Shown: positions 7,970 through 18,212, counted from the first letter of the stretch. The stretch is 57,002 nucleotides of DNA from Streptomyces sp. Ru71 (GCF_002920535.1 NZ_PQSS01000048.1:1-57002); one strand, 5' to 3'. Notes: a model not told the origin generated them from the letters alone. A program made the numbers and translations.

Positions 7970-8992
7970 ATGGACTTCGGACTCGTCCTGCAGACCGACC
8001 CGCCCGCCTCCCGCGTCGTCAGCCTGATGCAGCGGGCCGAGCGCAGCGGCTTCCGCTACGGCTGGACCTTCGACTCGGCCGTGCTGTGGCAGGAACCGTT
8101 CGTGATCTACAGTCAGATCCTGGCCAACACGCAGACCTTGACTGTCGGGCCGATGGTGACGAACCCGGGCACCCGCACCTGGGAGGTCACCGCCTCCACC
8201 TTCGCCACCCTCAACGACATGTTCGGCAACCGCACCGTGTGCGGCATCGGCCGAGGCGACTCGGCCATGCGGGTCGCCGGCCGCAAACCCAACACCCTCG
8301 CCCGGATCAGCGAGGCCATGAAGGTCATCCGGGACCTCGCCGGCGGCCGGGAGGCCGACCTCGGCGGTGGCACGGTCGTCAGGTTCCCCTGGATCAAGCA
8401 GGGAGCCGAACTGCCCGTGTGGATGGCCGCCTACGGGCCCAAGGCGCTGAAGATGGCCGGTGAGGAGGCCGACGGCTTCATCCTCCAGCTCGCCGACCTG
8501 TATCTGACCGAGTACATGGTCAAGGCCGTCCGGGACGCCGCTGCCGCCGCCGGACGCGACCCGTCCGAGGTGACCGTGTGCGTCGCCGCCCCCGCCTACG
8601 TCACCCAGGACGACTCGCCCGAGGCCCTCGCCCACGCCCGCGAGCAGTGCCGCTGGTTCGGCGGCATGGTCGGCAACCACGTAGCCGACCTGGTCGCCAA
8701 GTACGGTGAGCACTCGGCGGCCGTCCCCGACGAACTCACCGACTACATCAAGGCCCGACAGGGCTACGACTACTCCCACCACGGGCGCAGCGGCAATCCC
8801 GACACCGCCTTCGTACCGGACGAGATCGTCGACCGGTTCTGCGTCGTCGGGCCCGTCGAGAAGCACATCGAGAAGCTGAACGCGCTGCGCGAGCTGGGCG
8901 TCGACCAGTTCGCCGTGTACGACATGCACGACGCGCAGGAAGCCGTCATCGACGCGTACGGGCAGCACGTCATCCCGGCCCTCACCACCTGA
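7970..8992 (+). CDS. LLM-class oxidoreductase, probably F420-dependent (TIGR03842-like)
   Basis: 340-aa luciferase-like (TIM-barrel) protein of the bacterial luciferase/F420 group, beginning MDFGLVLQTDPPASRVV and containing the family segments VGPMVTNPGTR and CGIGRGDSA. AGGAG at 7954-7958 overlaps the preceding stop. In Streptomyces such a gene commonly sits beside dihydropyrimidinase. No PydA or PreA/PreT-type dihydropyrimidine dehydrogenase is present here, so this enzyme may supply a redox step such as pyrimidine reduction; that is inference. Cofactor choice (F420 versus FMN) cannot be proven from sequence alone. Confidence 0.8.
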   Translation: MDFGLVLQTDPPASRVVSLMQRAERSGFRYGWTFDSAVLWQEPFVIYSQILANTQTLTVGPMVTNPGTRTWEVTASTFATLNDMFGNRTVCGIGRGDSAMRVAGRKPNTLARISEAMKVIRDLAGGREADLGGGTVVRFPWIKQGAELPVWMAAYGPKALKMAGEEADGFILQLADLYLTEYMVKAVRDAAAAAGRDPSEVTVCVAAPAYVTQDDSPEALAHAREQCRWFGGMVGNHVADLVAKYGEHSAAVPDELTDYIKARQGYDYSHHGRSGNPDTAFVPDEIVDRFCVVGPVEKHIEKLNALRELGVDQFAVYDMHDAQEAVIDAYGQHVIPALTT

Positions 8993-9106
8993 CCCCAGCG
9001 TCCCTGATCCTCCGCCACCCCCTTGGTCGCCCCTCCCCACCGTCCCCGGGGAGGGGCCGGTGCCCGCACGGCCACACCCCGACCCACCTCACCCCATGGG
9101 GCTGCC

Positions 9107-10618
<1,512 letters not shown>

Positions 10619-10627
<9 letters not shown>

Positions 10628-10653
10628 AGCGGTGCGCGGGGCGGTCAGCCGGC
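10619..10653. terminator. Bidirectional hairpin between convergent genes
   Basis: GCCGGCTGA at 10619-10627 and TCAGCCGGC at 10645-10653 form a perfect 9-bp stem. The stop codons of the NCS1 gene (TGA, 10625-10627) and of the convergent minus-strand gene (TCA, 10645-10647) lie inside the arms, so one structure can serve both transcripts. There is no T-tract. Confidence 0.5.
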
Positions 10654-11316
10654 CTGGCCGCCCTTCAGCGCCGCCATCGCCTCCTTGGCCGCCTTGATCG
10701 CGCCCTTGTTGATCTCGTCCGTGCTCGGCGCCTTCTTCGTCTCGAAGTCGCTGCCGTTGTAGGTGACCACCACCAGCGCGTTGTCCGCGCGGGCGATCAC
10801 CTCGCCCTCCCGGGTCTGCTGCTTGTCCTCGGTGGTCAGGTTCACCACCGAGTACGCCTCGTCCCCGAGACCGGGCACCGCGCCGCCGCCGCTCTTCTCG
10901 GCCGTGCGTCCCTGGTAGGACTTCTGGGCCGCCGCCCCGGAGTCCATGATCTCGAAGGAGACGTCGAGCCACCGGTAGTCGTAGCCCTTCAGCGCGTTCC
11001 AGGAGCAGGTGCGGCGCAGCTTGACGTCGGTCGACGGGATCTCCTTGCCGGCCTTCTTGGCACCCGGCACCAGCGAGGTGATCGTCTTCTCGGTGAGGGC
11101 GGTGCAGGGCGCGGGGGCGGTGGCGTACGACTTCGACACCTGCGTCGTGGAGGGGGCGGTCGCCGACTGGGTGGCCGTCCTGTCCGGGGCCGGTTCGTGC
11201 CCGGCGGCCGGGGCAGGGGCGAGCGGTCCGGACGACAGCGCCCAGCCGGCCGTGGCGAGCACGGCCACCGGGGACAGACGCGCGGTCAGGGCGAGCGGCA
11301 GAGGAAGCAAACGCAC
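10645..11316 (-). CDS. Secreted DUF3558-like protein
   Basis: 223-aa protein with a hydrophobic signal-like N-terminus (about residues 1-38, ending near PAAGHE), a short Ser/Thr-rich linker, and a domain with two cysteines in the pattern APCTAL and RRTCSW. A spaced Cys followed by a C-x-W-type motif is typical of DUF3558 proteins of actinobacterial envelopes. The function of that family is unknown. The start is GTG with a weak GAGAAG upstream. Lipoprotein processing is unlikely because no lipobox cysteine is visible. Confidence 0.7.
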   Translation of the reverse strand: MRLLPLPLALTARLSPVAVLATAGWALSSGPLAPAPAAGHEPAPDRTATQSATAPSTTQVSKSYATAPAPCTALTEKTITSLVPGAKKAGKEIPSTDVKLRRTCSWNALKGYDYRWLDVSFEIMDSGAAAQKSYQGRTAEKSGGGAVPGLGDEAYSVVNLTTEDKQQTREGEVIARADNALVVVTYNGSDFETKKAPSTDEINKGAIKAAKEAMAALKGGQAG

Positions 11317-11350
11317 GGCGCACTTCTCATGGGGGGAGGCTGAGAGGGCT

Positions 11351-11365
11351 GTCCGCAGTGCGGAC
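11351..11365. promoter_or_regulatory. 15-bp perfect palindrome between divergent genes
   Basis: GTCCGCAGTGCGGAC is a perfect 7-1-7 palindrome 35 bases upstream of the minus-strand secreted-protein gene, in the gap shared with the divergent gamma-glutamyltransferase-like gene. It has the form of an operator. On the plus side TACGAT at 11479-11484 could be a -10 box for the 11522 gene, but no matching -35 is clear. Confidence 0.3.
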
Positions 11366-11521
11366 GGGACGACAGTGTCACATGACTGCCTGTGGGGCGG
11401 AAGTGCGAACTCGCTCCGTGCTGGTGCGGTGACGCAGACGTGTTGACGGCCGTGTTCCCCCCGCGGTGATCACGCTCGTACGATCCATTCGGGGAGACGT
11501 ACCCGAGCCCAGGAGACGCCC

Positions 11522-13357
11522 GTGTTCACCACCCGGCCCACCCTGCAGGGCACCTTCGGCATGGTGTCCTCCACCCACTGGCTGGCCTCCTCCTCGGCCA
11601 TGGCCGTCCTGGAGGACGGCGGCAACGCCTTCGACGCCGCCGTGGCCGGCGCGTTCGTCCTGCACGTGGTCGAGCCGCATCTGAACGGGCCGGCGGGCGA
11701 GGTGCCGATCCTGCTCGCCCCCGCGGGCGGCGAGGTGCGGGTGCTGTGCGGGCAGGGCGTGGCCCCGGCGGGTGCCACGGTCGCCCACTACCGGGGGCTC
11801 GGCCTGGACCTCGTGCCGGGCACCGGACCGCTCGCCGCCGCCGTGCCCGGCGCCTTCGACGCGTGGCTGCTGCTCCTGCGCGACCACGGCACGAAACCCC
11901 TCGACGAGATCCTTCAGTACGCCATCGGCTACGCCGAGCACGGGCACGCGCCCGTGGAGAACGTCGGCGCCACCGTGGAGACCGTACGGGAGCTGTTCGA
12001 GACCGAGTGGACGTCATCGGCGGAGGTCTATCTGCCGGGCGGCCGCCCGCCCCGCCCCGGCGAGCTGCTGCGCAATCCCGCCCTCGCCGCCACCTGGCGG
12101 CGCCTGCTCGCCGAGACCGCCGGCGCCGGCGACCGGGAGGCGGTGATCGACGCCGCGCGGGAGGTGTGGCGCTCCGGGTTCATCGCCGAGGCACTGGTGC
12201 GGCAGGCGCAGCGCCCCACGCTCGACACCAGCGGCACCCGGCACACCGGCACGCTCACGCTCGACGACCTCGCCGGCTGGTCCGCGACCTACGAGCCGCC
12301 GGTGACGTACGACTGGAACGGCTGGACCCTGTGCAAGGCCGGCCCCTGGAGCCAGGGACCCGTCCTGCTCCAGCAGCTCGCCCTGCTCCCGGCCGAGCTG
12401 CCGCCGTACGGCTCCGCCGACTACGTCCACCTGCTCGTCGAGGGCTGCAAGCTGGCGATGGCCGACCGGGAGGCCTGGTACGGCGACGCCGCCGACGTGC
12501 CCGTCGACCTGCTGCTGTCCGAGGAGTACAACGCGGACCGCCGGGCCCTGATCGGGGACACCGCCTCCACCGAGCTGCGGCCCGGCAGCCCCGGCGGCCG
12601 TACCCCGCGGCTGAGCGCGCACGCGCGCGTGGCCGCCACCGTCGAGCCGGGGTCCGATCCGCTCGCCGCGCTCGGCGTCGGCGAGCCCACGGTCGCCGAG
12701 CCGGGCACCTCCCCGGTGCCGGGCGAGCCGCTGGTGGGGGCCGACGGCACCACCCGGGGCGACACCTGCCATCTCGACGTCGTCGACCGCTGGGGCAACA
12801 TGGTCTCCGCCACGCCCAGCGGCGGCTGGCTCCAGTCCAACCCCGTCGTGCCCGAGCTGGGCTTCCCGCTCGGCACCCGGCTGCAGATGACCTGGCTGGA
12901 GGAGGGCCTGCCGAACTCCCTCACGCCCGGACGCCGCCCCCGCACCACCCTCACCCCCTCGCTCGCACTGCGCGACGGCGTCCCCGTGCTCGCCTTCGGC
13001 ACGCCCGGCGGCGACCAGCAGGACCAGTGGCAGCTGCACTTCTTCCTCGCCGTCGCGCTGCGCTCCCCGGTGCGCGGCGGGCTCGACCTTCAGGGCGCGA
13101 TCGACGCCCCGAACTGGCACAACGACAGCTTCCCCGGATCCTTCTACCCGCGCGCCATGCGCCCGGGCGCGGTCACCGTCGAGTCCCGCACGGACCCGGA
13201 GGTCGTCGCCGGGCTGCGGCGCCGCGGCCATGGCGTGACCGTCGGCCCGCCGTGGTCCGAGGGCCGGCTGTGCGCGGTCGCCCGCGACCCGCAAACCGGC
13301 GTGCTGTCGGCGGCGGCGAACCCGCGCGGAATGCAGGGGTACGCGGTGGGCCGATGA
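11522..13357 (+). CDS. Gamma-glutamyltransferase family protein (Ntn hydrolase)
   Basis: 611-aa member of the GGT family, autoprocessed Ntn-hydrolases acting on gamma-glutamyl amides such as glutathione. The predicted nucleophile is Thr415 in GDTCHLDVVDRWGN, the position of the first residue of the small subunit; the usual second threonine is a cysteine here. The later segment RRPRTTLTPSLALRDG and a GTPGGDQQDQW loop also fit the family. No signal peptide is evident, so it may act in the cytoplasm, unlike classical periplasmic or secreted GGT. GTG at 11522 follows AGGAG at 11511-11515. The exact substrate is unknown. Confidence 0.83.
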   Translation: MFTTRPTLQGTFGMVSSTHWLASSSAMAVLEDGGNAFDAAVAGAFVLHVVEPHLNGPAGEVPILLAPAGGEVRVLCGQGVAPAGATVAHYRGLGLDLVPGTGPLAAAVPGAFDAWLLLLRDHGTKPLDEILQYAIGYAEHGHAPVENVGATVETVRELFETEWTSSAEVYLPGGRPPRPGELLRNPALAATWRRLLAETAGAGDREAVIDAAREVWRSGFIAEALVRQAQRPTLDTSGTRHTGTLTLDDLAGWSATYEPPVTYDWNGWTLCKAGPWSQGPVLLQQLALLPAELPPYGSADYVHLLVEGCKLAMADREAWYGDAADVPVDLLLSEEYNADRRALIGDTASTELRPGSPGGRTPRLSAHARVAATVEPGSDPLAALGVGEPTVAEPGTSPVPGEPLVGADGTTRGDTCHLDVVDRWGNMVSATPSGGWLQSNPVVPELGFPLGTRLQMTWLEEGLPNSLTPGRRPRTTLTPSLALRDGVPVLAFGTPGGDQQDQWQLHFFLAVALRSPVRGGLDLQGAIDAPNWHNDSFPGSFYPRAMRPGAVTVESRTDPEVVAGLRRRGHGVTVGPPWSEGRLCAVARDPQTGVLSAAANPRGMQGYAVGR

Positions 13358-13448
13358 GGCGTGCGGGGGGACCGGGTGTTCATGCCGATTCCACCCGGTG
13401 TGCACGGGGCGGGCGGGGATTGTCAGTGCCCCGTGCTCTCATGGAGGC

Positions 13449-14294
13449 ATGATCCAGGACACGGGAACCATCGAGGAGTTTCTCACCCGCCACTCGGCCG
13501 ACGTGGAGGAGGCGGTCCGGCAGGCCGCCGCGGCCGAGATCATGCCCCGCTGGCGGCAGCTCGCCGACCACGAGGTGGACGTCAAGAGCGGGCCGCACGA
13601 CCTGGTGACGGACGCCGACCGCAAGGCCGAGCTGTACCTCACCGACGCACTGAGCGCCCTGCTGCCCGGCTCCGTGGTGGTGGGCGAGGAGGCCGTCCAC
13701 GCCAACCCGGCGACCTACGACGCGATCCGGGGCGAGGCTCCGGTATGGATCGTCGACCCGGTCGACGGCACCCGGCAGTTCGTGCACGGCGACGACGGCT
13801 TCTGCACCCTGGTCGCGCTCGCCCAGGGCGGAGTCCTGCGCGCCTCGTGGACGTACGCGCCCGCCCGCGGCCGACTCGCCACCGCCGTCCGGGGTGGCGG
13901 CGCCCACCTCGACGGGCAGCGGCTGTTCGCCGGGCCGCCCGAGCCCGGGCGTGAGCTGCGGGTGGCCACCTCGCACCCCGACTACACCACCGACGAGCAG
14001 AAGCGCGCCCTGCTCGCGCTGCGCACGCCGGGCATCGCCTTCCGGTCCTGCGGCTCGGCGGGCCTGGAGTACCTCGCCATCGCCCGCGGCGAGCTCGACG
14101 CGGTCGCATTCTCCTGGGAGGCCGCCTGGGACCACGCGGCGGGGCTGCTGCTGGTGGAGGAGGCGGGCGGCGCCCACCTCACCCTCACCGGCGAGCCGTT
14201 CCGCATCACCGGCGGCAACGCCCTGCCGTTCACCGCGGCCCGCGACGCGGCCACGGCCCGCCGGATACAGACGCTGCTGGCACAGGGGACGTGA
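13449..14294 (+). CDS. Inositol monophosphatase family protein
   Basis: 281-aa Mg2+-dependent phosphatase of the IMPase/FBPase/CysQ superfamily. The metal-site motifs are present: GEEA (within VVVGEEAVHANP), WIVDPVDGTRQFVHG, and WEAAWDHAAGLLLVEEAGG near the C-terminus. The ATG at 13449 lies only one base after a GGAGG sequence, an unusually short spacing, but no better in-frame start precedes it apart from a GTG at 13398 that adds a non-conserved-looking extension. The substrate could be inositol phosphate, histidinol phosphate or another phosphomonoester. Confidence 0.83.
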   Translation: MIQDTGTIEEFLTRHSADVEEAVRQAAAAEIMPRWRQLADHEVDVKSGPHDLVTDADRKAELYLTDALSALLPGSVVVGEEAVHANPATYDAIRGEAPVWIVDPVDGTRQFVHGDDGFCTLVALAQGGVLRASWTYAPARGRLATAVRGGGAHLDGQRLFAGPPEPGRELRVATSHPDYTTDEQKRALLALRTPGIAFRSCGSAGLEYLAIARGELDAVAFSWEAAWDHAAGLLLVEEAGGAHLTLTGEPFRITGGNALPFTAARDAATARRIQTLLAQGT

Positions 14295-14329
14295 CCGGGC
14301 GGGCGACTCGGCGGGGGCCGGGTGGCCGC

Positions 14330-14430
14330 TCGGGGCCCGGTGACGGGGAGGCGCCGGGTGACTCGGCGGAGGCATGGGTGGCCGGAAGGGGCCGGGTGGC
14401 CGGGAGGGGTCGGGGTGGCCGGGAGGGGGC
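14330..14430 (+). repeat. Short G-rich tandem repeats downstream of the phosphatase gene
   Basis: Four near-copies of an 18-base unit with core GGGTGGCCGGGAGGGG start at about 14330, 14376, 14394 and 14413; the last three are in tandem with a period of 18-19 bases. They fill most of the gap between the phosphatase gene and the flavoprotein gene. The G-rich strand could form G-quadruplexes. No coding potential is evident. Confidence 0.55.
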
Positions 14431-14508
14431 CGCACCAGCGGGCCTCCAGCAGCACCGGCATATCCTGAGTCCCTCAGGCAGGCCGTCGGCTGACGAAGGG
14501 GTCCGAAG

Positions 14509-15927
14509 GTGCCGTCGATGCTCGATGCGGTCGTGGTGGGTGCGGGGCCGAACGGACTGACCGCTGCCGTGGAGCTGGCCCGCCGCGGCTTCTCCGTCGC
14601 GCTGTTCGAGGCCCGTGACACCGTGGGCGGCGGCTCGCGCACCGAGGAACTCACCCTGCCCGGCTTCCACCACGACCCGTGCGCCGCGGCCCACCCCCTC
14701 GCCGTCAACTCGCCCGCGTTCAGGGCCATGCCGCTGGAGCGCTACGGCCTTGAGTGGCTGCACGCCGAGCTGCCCATGGCGCACCCCTTCCCGGACGGCA
14801 GCGCGGCCGTGCTGGCCCGTTCGGTCGCCGAGACGGCCGCGTCCTTCGGCCCGCGCGACGCCGGCGCCTACCGCCGCCTGGTGGAGCCGTTCCTGCACAA
14901 GTGGGACACTCTGGCCCGGGACTTCATGTCCCTGCCGCTGACCGCGCTGCCCCGCGACCCCGTGACACTCGCCCGCTTCGGCCTGGTCGGGCTGCCCCCG
15001 TCCACCTGGCTGACCCGCCGCTTCCGCGACGAGCGGGCCAAGACGCTGTTCGCCGGTCTCGTCGCGCACGTCATGGCCCCGCTCGGCGGTGTCGCCACCA
15101 GCGCCATAGGCCTGGTCTTCGCCCTCGCCGCGCACGCCCGCGGCTGGCCCCTCGCCCGCGGCGGCTCCCAGTCCATCTCCGACGCCCTCGCCGCCTACTT
15201 CACGGACCTCGGCGGCACCGTGCACACCGACTACGAGGTCAAGCGGCTCGACGACCTGCCCCCGGCCCGCGCCTACGTCTTCGACACCTCGCCCACCGCC
15301 CTGGCCCGTATCGCCGGCTTCGGCCGCCACTACGACGGCTACCGGTACGGCCCCAGCGCCTTCAAGATCGACTACGCGCTGGACGGGCCGGTCCCGTGGA
15401 CGGCGAAGGAGGCCCGCCGCGCCGGCAGCGTGCAGATCGGCGCGGACAGCGCCGAGATCGGTGCCGCACTGCGCGCCGCCTCCCGCGAGGGCCGCGCCCC
15501 CGACCGGCCGTTCATGATCACCGTGCAGCCCAGCGTGGTCGACCCGACCCGCGCGCCCGCGGGCAAGCACGTCTTCTGGGCGTACGGCCATGTCCCGAAC
15601 GGCTGGCGAGGCGACCTCACCGACGCCCTGGAACGCCAACTGGAGCGCTTCGCCCCCGGCTTCCGCGACCGTGTCCTCGCCCGTGCCGTCGCGGGCCCGG
15701 CCGAACTCGCCGCCCGCAACGCCAACTACGTCGGCGGCGACATCGCCACCGGCGCGGTGTCCGGACTCCAGACGCTGCTCCGCCCCAGACTGTCCCTGTT
15801 CCCGTACGGCACCCCGCATCCGGCCGTCTTCATCTGCTCGTCGGCGACCCCGCCCGGCCCAGGCGTGCACGGCATGTCGGGGCACAACGCGGCCAAGGCC
15901 GTGTGGAGAAGACTGAGGCAGGAATGA
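14509..15927 (+). CDS. Phytoene desaturase-like NAD(P)/FAD-dependent oxidoreductase
   Basis: 472-aa flavoprotein of the CrtI/phytoene-dehydrogenase and RetSat-like group. An N-terminal Rossmann FAD motif is visible (VVVGAGPNGLTAAVELARRG followed by the acidic FEARDTVGGGSR), and the C-terminus has the typical second FAD-contact segment GPGVHGMSGHNAAKAV. No carotenoid genes adjoin it, so carotenoid synthesis is not supported; its substrate is unknown. The start may be GTG at 14509 or ATG at 14518, as each has a GAAGG-type site 8 bases upstream. The stop overlaps the macro-domain gene by 4 bases. Confidence 0.8.
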   Translation: MPSMLDAVVVGAGPNGLTAAVELARRGFSVALFEARDTVGGGSRTEELTLPGFHHDPCAAAHPLAVNSPAFRAMPLERYGLEWLHAELPMAHPFPDGSAAVLARSVAETAASFGPRDAGAYRRLVEPFLHKWDTLARDFMSLPLTALPRDPVTLARFGLVGLPPSTWLTRRFRDERAKTLFAGLVAHVMAPLGGVATSAIGLVFALAAHARGWPLARGGSQSISDALAAYFTDLGGTVHTDYEVKRLDDLPPARAYVFDTSPTALARIAGFGRHYDGYRYGPSAFKIDYALDGPVPWTAKEARRAGSVQIGADSAEIGAALRAASREGRAPDRPFMITVQPSVVDPTRAPAGKHVFWAYGHVPNGWRGDLTDALERQLERFAPGFRDRVLARAVAGPAELAARNANYVGGDIATGAVSGLQTLLRPRLSLFPYGTPHPAVFICSSATPPGPGVHGMSGHNAAKAVWRRLRQE

Positions 15928-16433
15928 CCACCATCACCCTGGTCAAGGGCGACATCACCCGGCAGAGCGCCGACGCCCTCGTCAACGCGGCCAACTCCTC
16001 CCTGCTGGGCGGCGGAGGCGTCGACGGCGCCATCCACCGCCGCGGCGGCCCCGCGATCCTGGAGGAGTGCCGCAGGCTGCGCGCCTCCCGGTACGGCAAG
16101 GGCCTGCCGACGGGCCAGGCCGTCGCCACCACCGCCGGGGAGCTGGACGCCCGCTGGGTGATCCACACCGTCGGCCCGGTCCACAGCGACAGCGAGGACC
16201 GCTCCGGCCTGCTCGCCTCCTGCTACCGCGAGTCCCTGCGCGTCGCCGACGAACTGGGCGCGCGCACGGTGGCCTTCCCGGCGATCTCCACCGGCGTCTA
16301 CCGCTGGCCGATGGACGACGCGGCACGGATCGCGCTGGAGACGGTGCGGGAGACGACGACGGCGGTCGAGGAGGTCCGGTTCGTGCTCTTCGACGACCGC
16401 GCCTACGAGGCCTTCGCCGCGCGGCTGGGCTGA
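15924..16433 (+). CDS. Macro domain protein (O-acetyl-ADP-ribose deacetylase-like)
   Basis: 169-aa single macro domain that would bind and hydrolyse ADP-ribose derivatives, such as O-acetyl-ADP-ribose made by sirtuins or ADP-ribosylated proteins. Motifs match the MacroD/YmdB class: GDITRQSADALVNAANSSLL with the catalytic Asn region, GGGGVDGAIH, and the phosphate loop FPAISTGVYRWP. It overlaps the flavoprotein gene by ATGA, implying coupled translation. A Sir2 gene and other ADP-ribose enzymes occur at 52.8-55.6 kb in the same window. Its stop codon lies in the first 39-bp repeat. Confidence 0.88.
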   Translation: MTTITLVKGDITRQSADALVNAANSSLLGGGGVDGAIHRRGGPAILEECRRLRASRYGKGLPTGQAVATTAGELDARWVIHTVGPVHSDSEDRSGLLASCYRESLRVADELGARTVAFPAISTGVYRWPMDDAARIALETVRETTTAVEEVRFVLFDDRAYEAFAARLG

Positions 16434-16529
16434 CGAACGCGGCGGTCAGCCGGTCGCGGTGTGCTCGGCTGACGAACCCGGCGGTCAGCGGTCACGGTGC
16501 GGCTGGGCTGACGAACGCGGCGGTCAGCC
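16428..16529. terminator. Three tandem 39-bp hairpin repeats between convergent genes
   Basis: GGCTGAC-N10-GTCAGCC stems occur three times, with left arms starting at 16428, 16467 and 16506, exactly 39 bases apart. The second copy has lost one base of the right arm. Copy 1 contains the macro-domain gene's stop (TGA, 16431-16433), and copy 3 contains the stop of the convergent minus-strand ligase gene (TCA, 16524-16526). The array probably arose by duplicating one bidirectional terminator. Confidence 0.7.
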
Positions 16530-18212
16530 GGTCACGGAGCGGCTCGGAACGCAGCGCCGCAACGCCCGGGCGGCCAGCGTGCGATGGCAGATCTTGCCGG
16601 TGGGACCGAGCGGCATCTCGTCCACCACCAGCAGCCGTTCGGGCAGTTTCCGGCGGGACAGGCCCCGCTCCAGCAGGTGCGCCGTGAGGTCGGACAGAGT
16701 GGGCGCGAGCGCGCCGGGGACCGGCCGGACGCACGCGCACAGCCGTTCCCCGAGGTCCGGGTCGGGGACCGGGACGCAGACCGCCTCGGCCACGGCGGGA
16801 TGACCGCCGAGCTCCCGTTCGACCTCGGCGAGGCTGATGTTGAGGCCGCCGCGGATCACGACCCGCTTGAGCCGCCCGAGGACATGGAGCCTGCCGTGCT
16901 CGTCCAGCCGGCCCAGGTCACCGGTACGTACCCAGCCGCCGGACGTGCGGTACCGGGCGTCGAGTTCCGGTGCGCCCACGTAGCACATCGGCGTCATCGG
17001 GCCCCTGGCCTCGATCTGACCGGTGTGCCCGGCGGGCACGGGCCGGCCGTCGGGGCCGGTGATCCGGATGCGGGCGACGGCGGGGTCGGGGGTGCCCGCG
17101 CTGTCGCCCGGCGGGCGGCTCTCGCCGGCGGTGTGGCAGTTCACGCCGTCCGAGGAGCCGTACACGGTGACCACCGGCCGGCCGAAGCGCCGGCGGCATG
17201 CCTCGGCCGTGGCCGCGGGCAGCGGTGCGCCGCTGGAGACGACGACCCGCAGCGAGGAGACGTCCTCCCCGCGGCGGGGCGGGAGGTCGGCGATCCGGCG
17301 GAGCATCGTGGGCACCGCGAAGAGGTGGGTGGGGCGGTGCTCGGTGACCAGCCGCAGGGCGTCCAGCGGGTCGAACACCGGCTGCACGATCAGGGTCCCG
17401 CCGACGGCGGCCAGCGTGACGGGCGTGCCGAGGGAGCCGAAGGAGGAGGCCAGCGGCACGAGGACGAGGTGGCGGGGCGGCACCGCGGGCTCGGGGTGGA
17501 GGGCCCTGACGTAGCGGGCCCGGCCGCCGGCGAGGGCGTGATGGCTGTAGGCGACCATCTTCGGCTCGGCCTCGGAGCCGGACGAGACCAGGATGCGGGC
17601 GGGACCGTAGGGATCGGCCGGCCGGTGCCTCCGGGGAAGCCCGGCCCCGGAGTGCGGGGCGTGCAGCCCCTGGATCCAGCCGTCGCCGGGGCCGGGCACG
17701 AGCACGGTGCCCAGGTACGGCAGGCCGTCCAGGGCCCGCGCCTCCTCTGCGGCGGCGAGGACGGCGCCGCGGGCCCGGGAGCGGTCGAGCAGCGCCCGCA
17801 GGTCACGGTCGTCGCCGCCCGGAGGCAGGGGCAGGGCGACCGCGCCGATGGCGTACACGGCGAGTTCCGCGGCGACGGCGTCGCGCCCGTTCGGCAGCCG
17901 CAGCGCGACCACGTCCCCGGCGCCCAGACCCGCCCGGTCCAACACGGCGCGGACGCGCCGCACTTCGGCCATGAGGCCGGCGTAGGTCAGCACTCCGGTG
18001 CCGTCCACCAGTGCCTCACGGTCCGGGTGCCGGCGGACCCGGGCGGTGAACAGGCTGAACAGGTCGCTGTCCGGGCACAGGCCGGCCGCCACCCAGGCCC
18101 GCCGCAGGGCGCGGGGCACGAGGTCGGGGAAGGGGACTCCGGCGCGTGACGTCCACACCGGCTGGTCGATTCCGGTACCGCCGCGGGCCCGGGTCGTGGG
18201 GGCGGCCGTCAT
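16524..18212 (-). CDS. Acyl-CoA synthetase / AMP-dependent ligase 1
   Basis: 562-aa ANL-superfamily adenylating enzyme that would activate a carboxylic acid as acyl-AMP and load it on CoA or a carrier. The P-loop-like core is SSGSEAEPKMVAYSHH (a variant of the usual T-S-G-T-x-G-x-P-K). Other family segments are VYGSSDGVN, TGDLGRLDEHGRLHVLGR and the C-terminal catalytic lysine in GPTGKICHRTLA. It is the last gene of the long minus-strand operon, and its ATG overlaps the stop of the CoA-transferase gene. The acid is unknown; benzoate/fatty-acid/OSB-type ligases are the nearest groups by eye. Confidence 0.85.
   Translation of the reverse strand: MTAAPTTRARGGTGIDQPVWTSRAGVPFPDLVPRALRRAWVAAGLCPDSDLFSLFTARVRRHPDREALVDGTGVLTYAGLMAEVRRVRAVLDRAGLGAGDVVALRLPNGRDAVAAELAVYAIGAVALPLPPGGDDRDLRALLDRSRARGAVLAAAEEARALDGLPYLGTVLVPGPGDGWIQGLHAPHSGAGLPRRHRPADPYGPARILVSSGSEAEPKMVAYSHHALAGGRARYVRALHPEPAVPPRHLVLVPLASSFGSLGTPVTLAAVGGTLIVQPVFDPLDALRLVTEHRPTHLFAVPTMLRRIADLPPRRGEDVSSLRVVVSSGAPLPAATAEACRRRFGRPVVTVYGSSDGVNCHTAGESRPPGDSAGTPDPAVARIRITGPDGRPVPAGHTGQIEARGPMTPMCYVGAPELDARYRTSGGWVRTGDLGRLDEHGRLHVLGRLKRVVIRGGLNISLAEVERELGGHPAVAEAVCVPVPDPDLGERLCACVRPVPGALAPTLSDLTAHLLERGLSRRKLPERLLVVDEMPLGPTGKICHRTLAARALRRCVPSRSVTG

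Noticed and set aside
14509..15927. Carotenoid biosynthesis gene
   Set aside because: The fold matches phytoene desaturase, but no crtB, crtE or other carotenoid genes adjoin it, so the name would overstate function.
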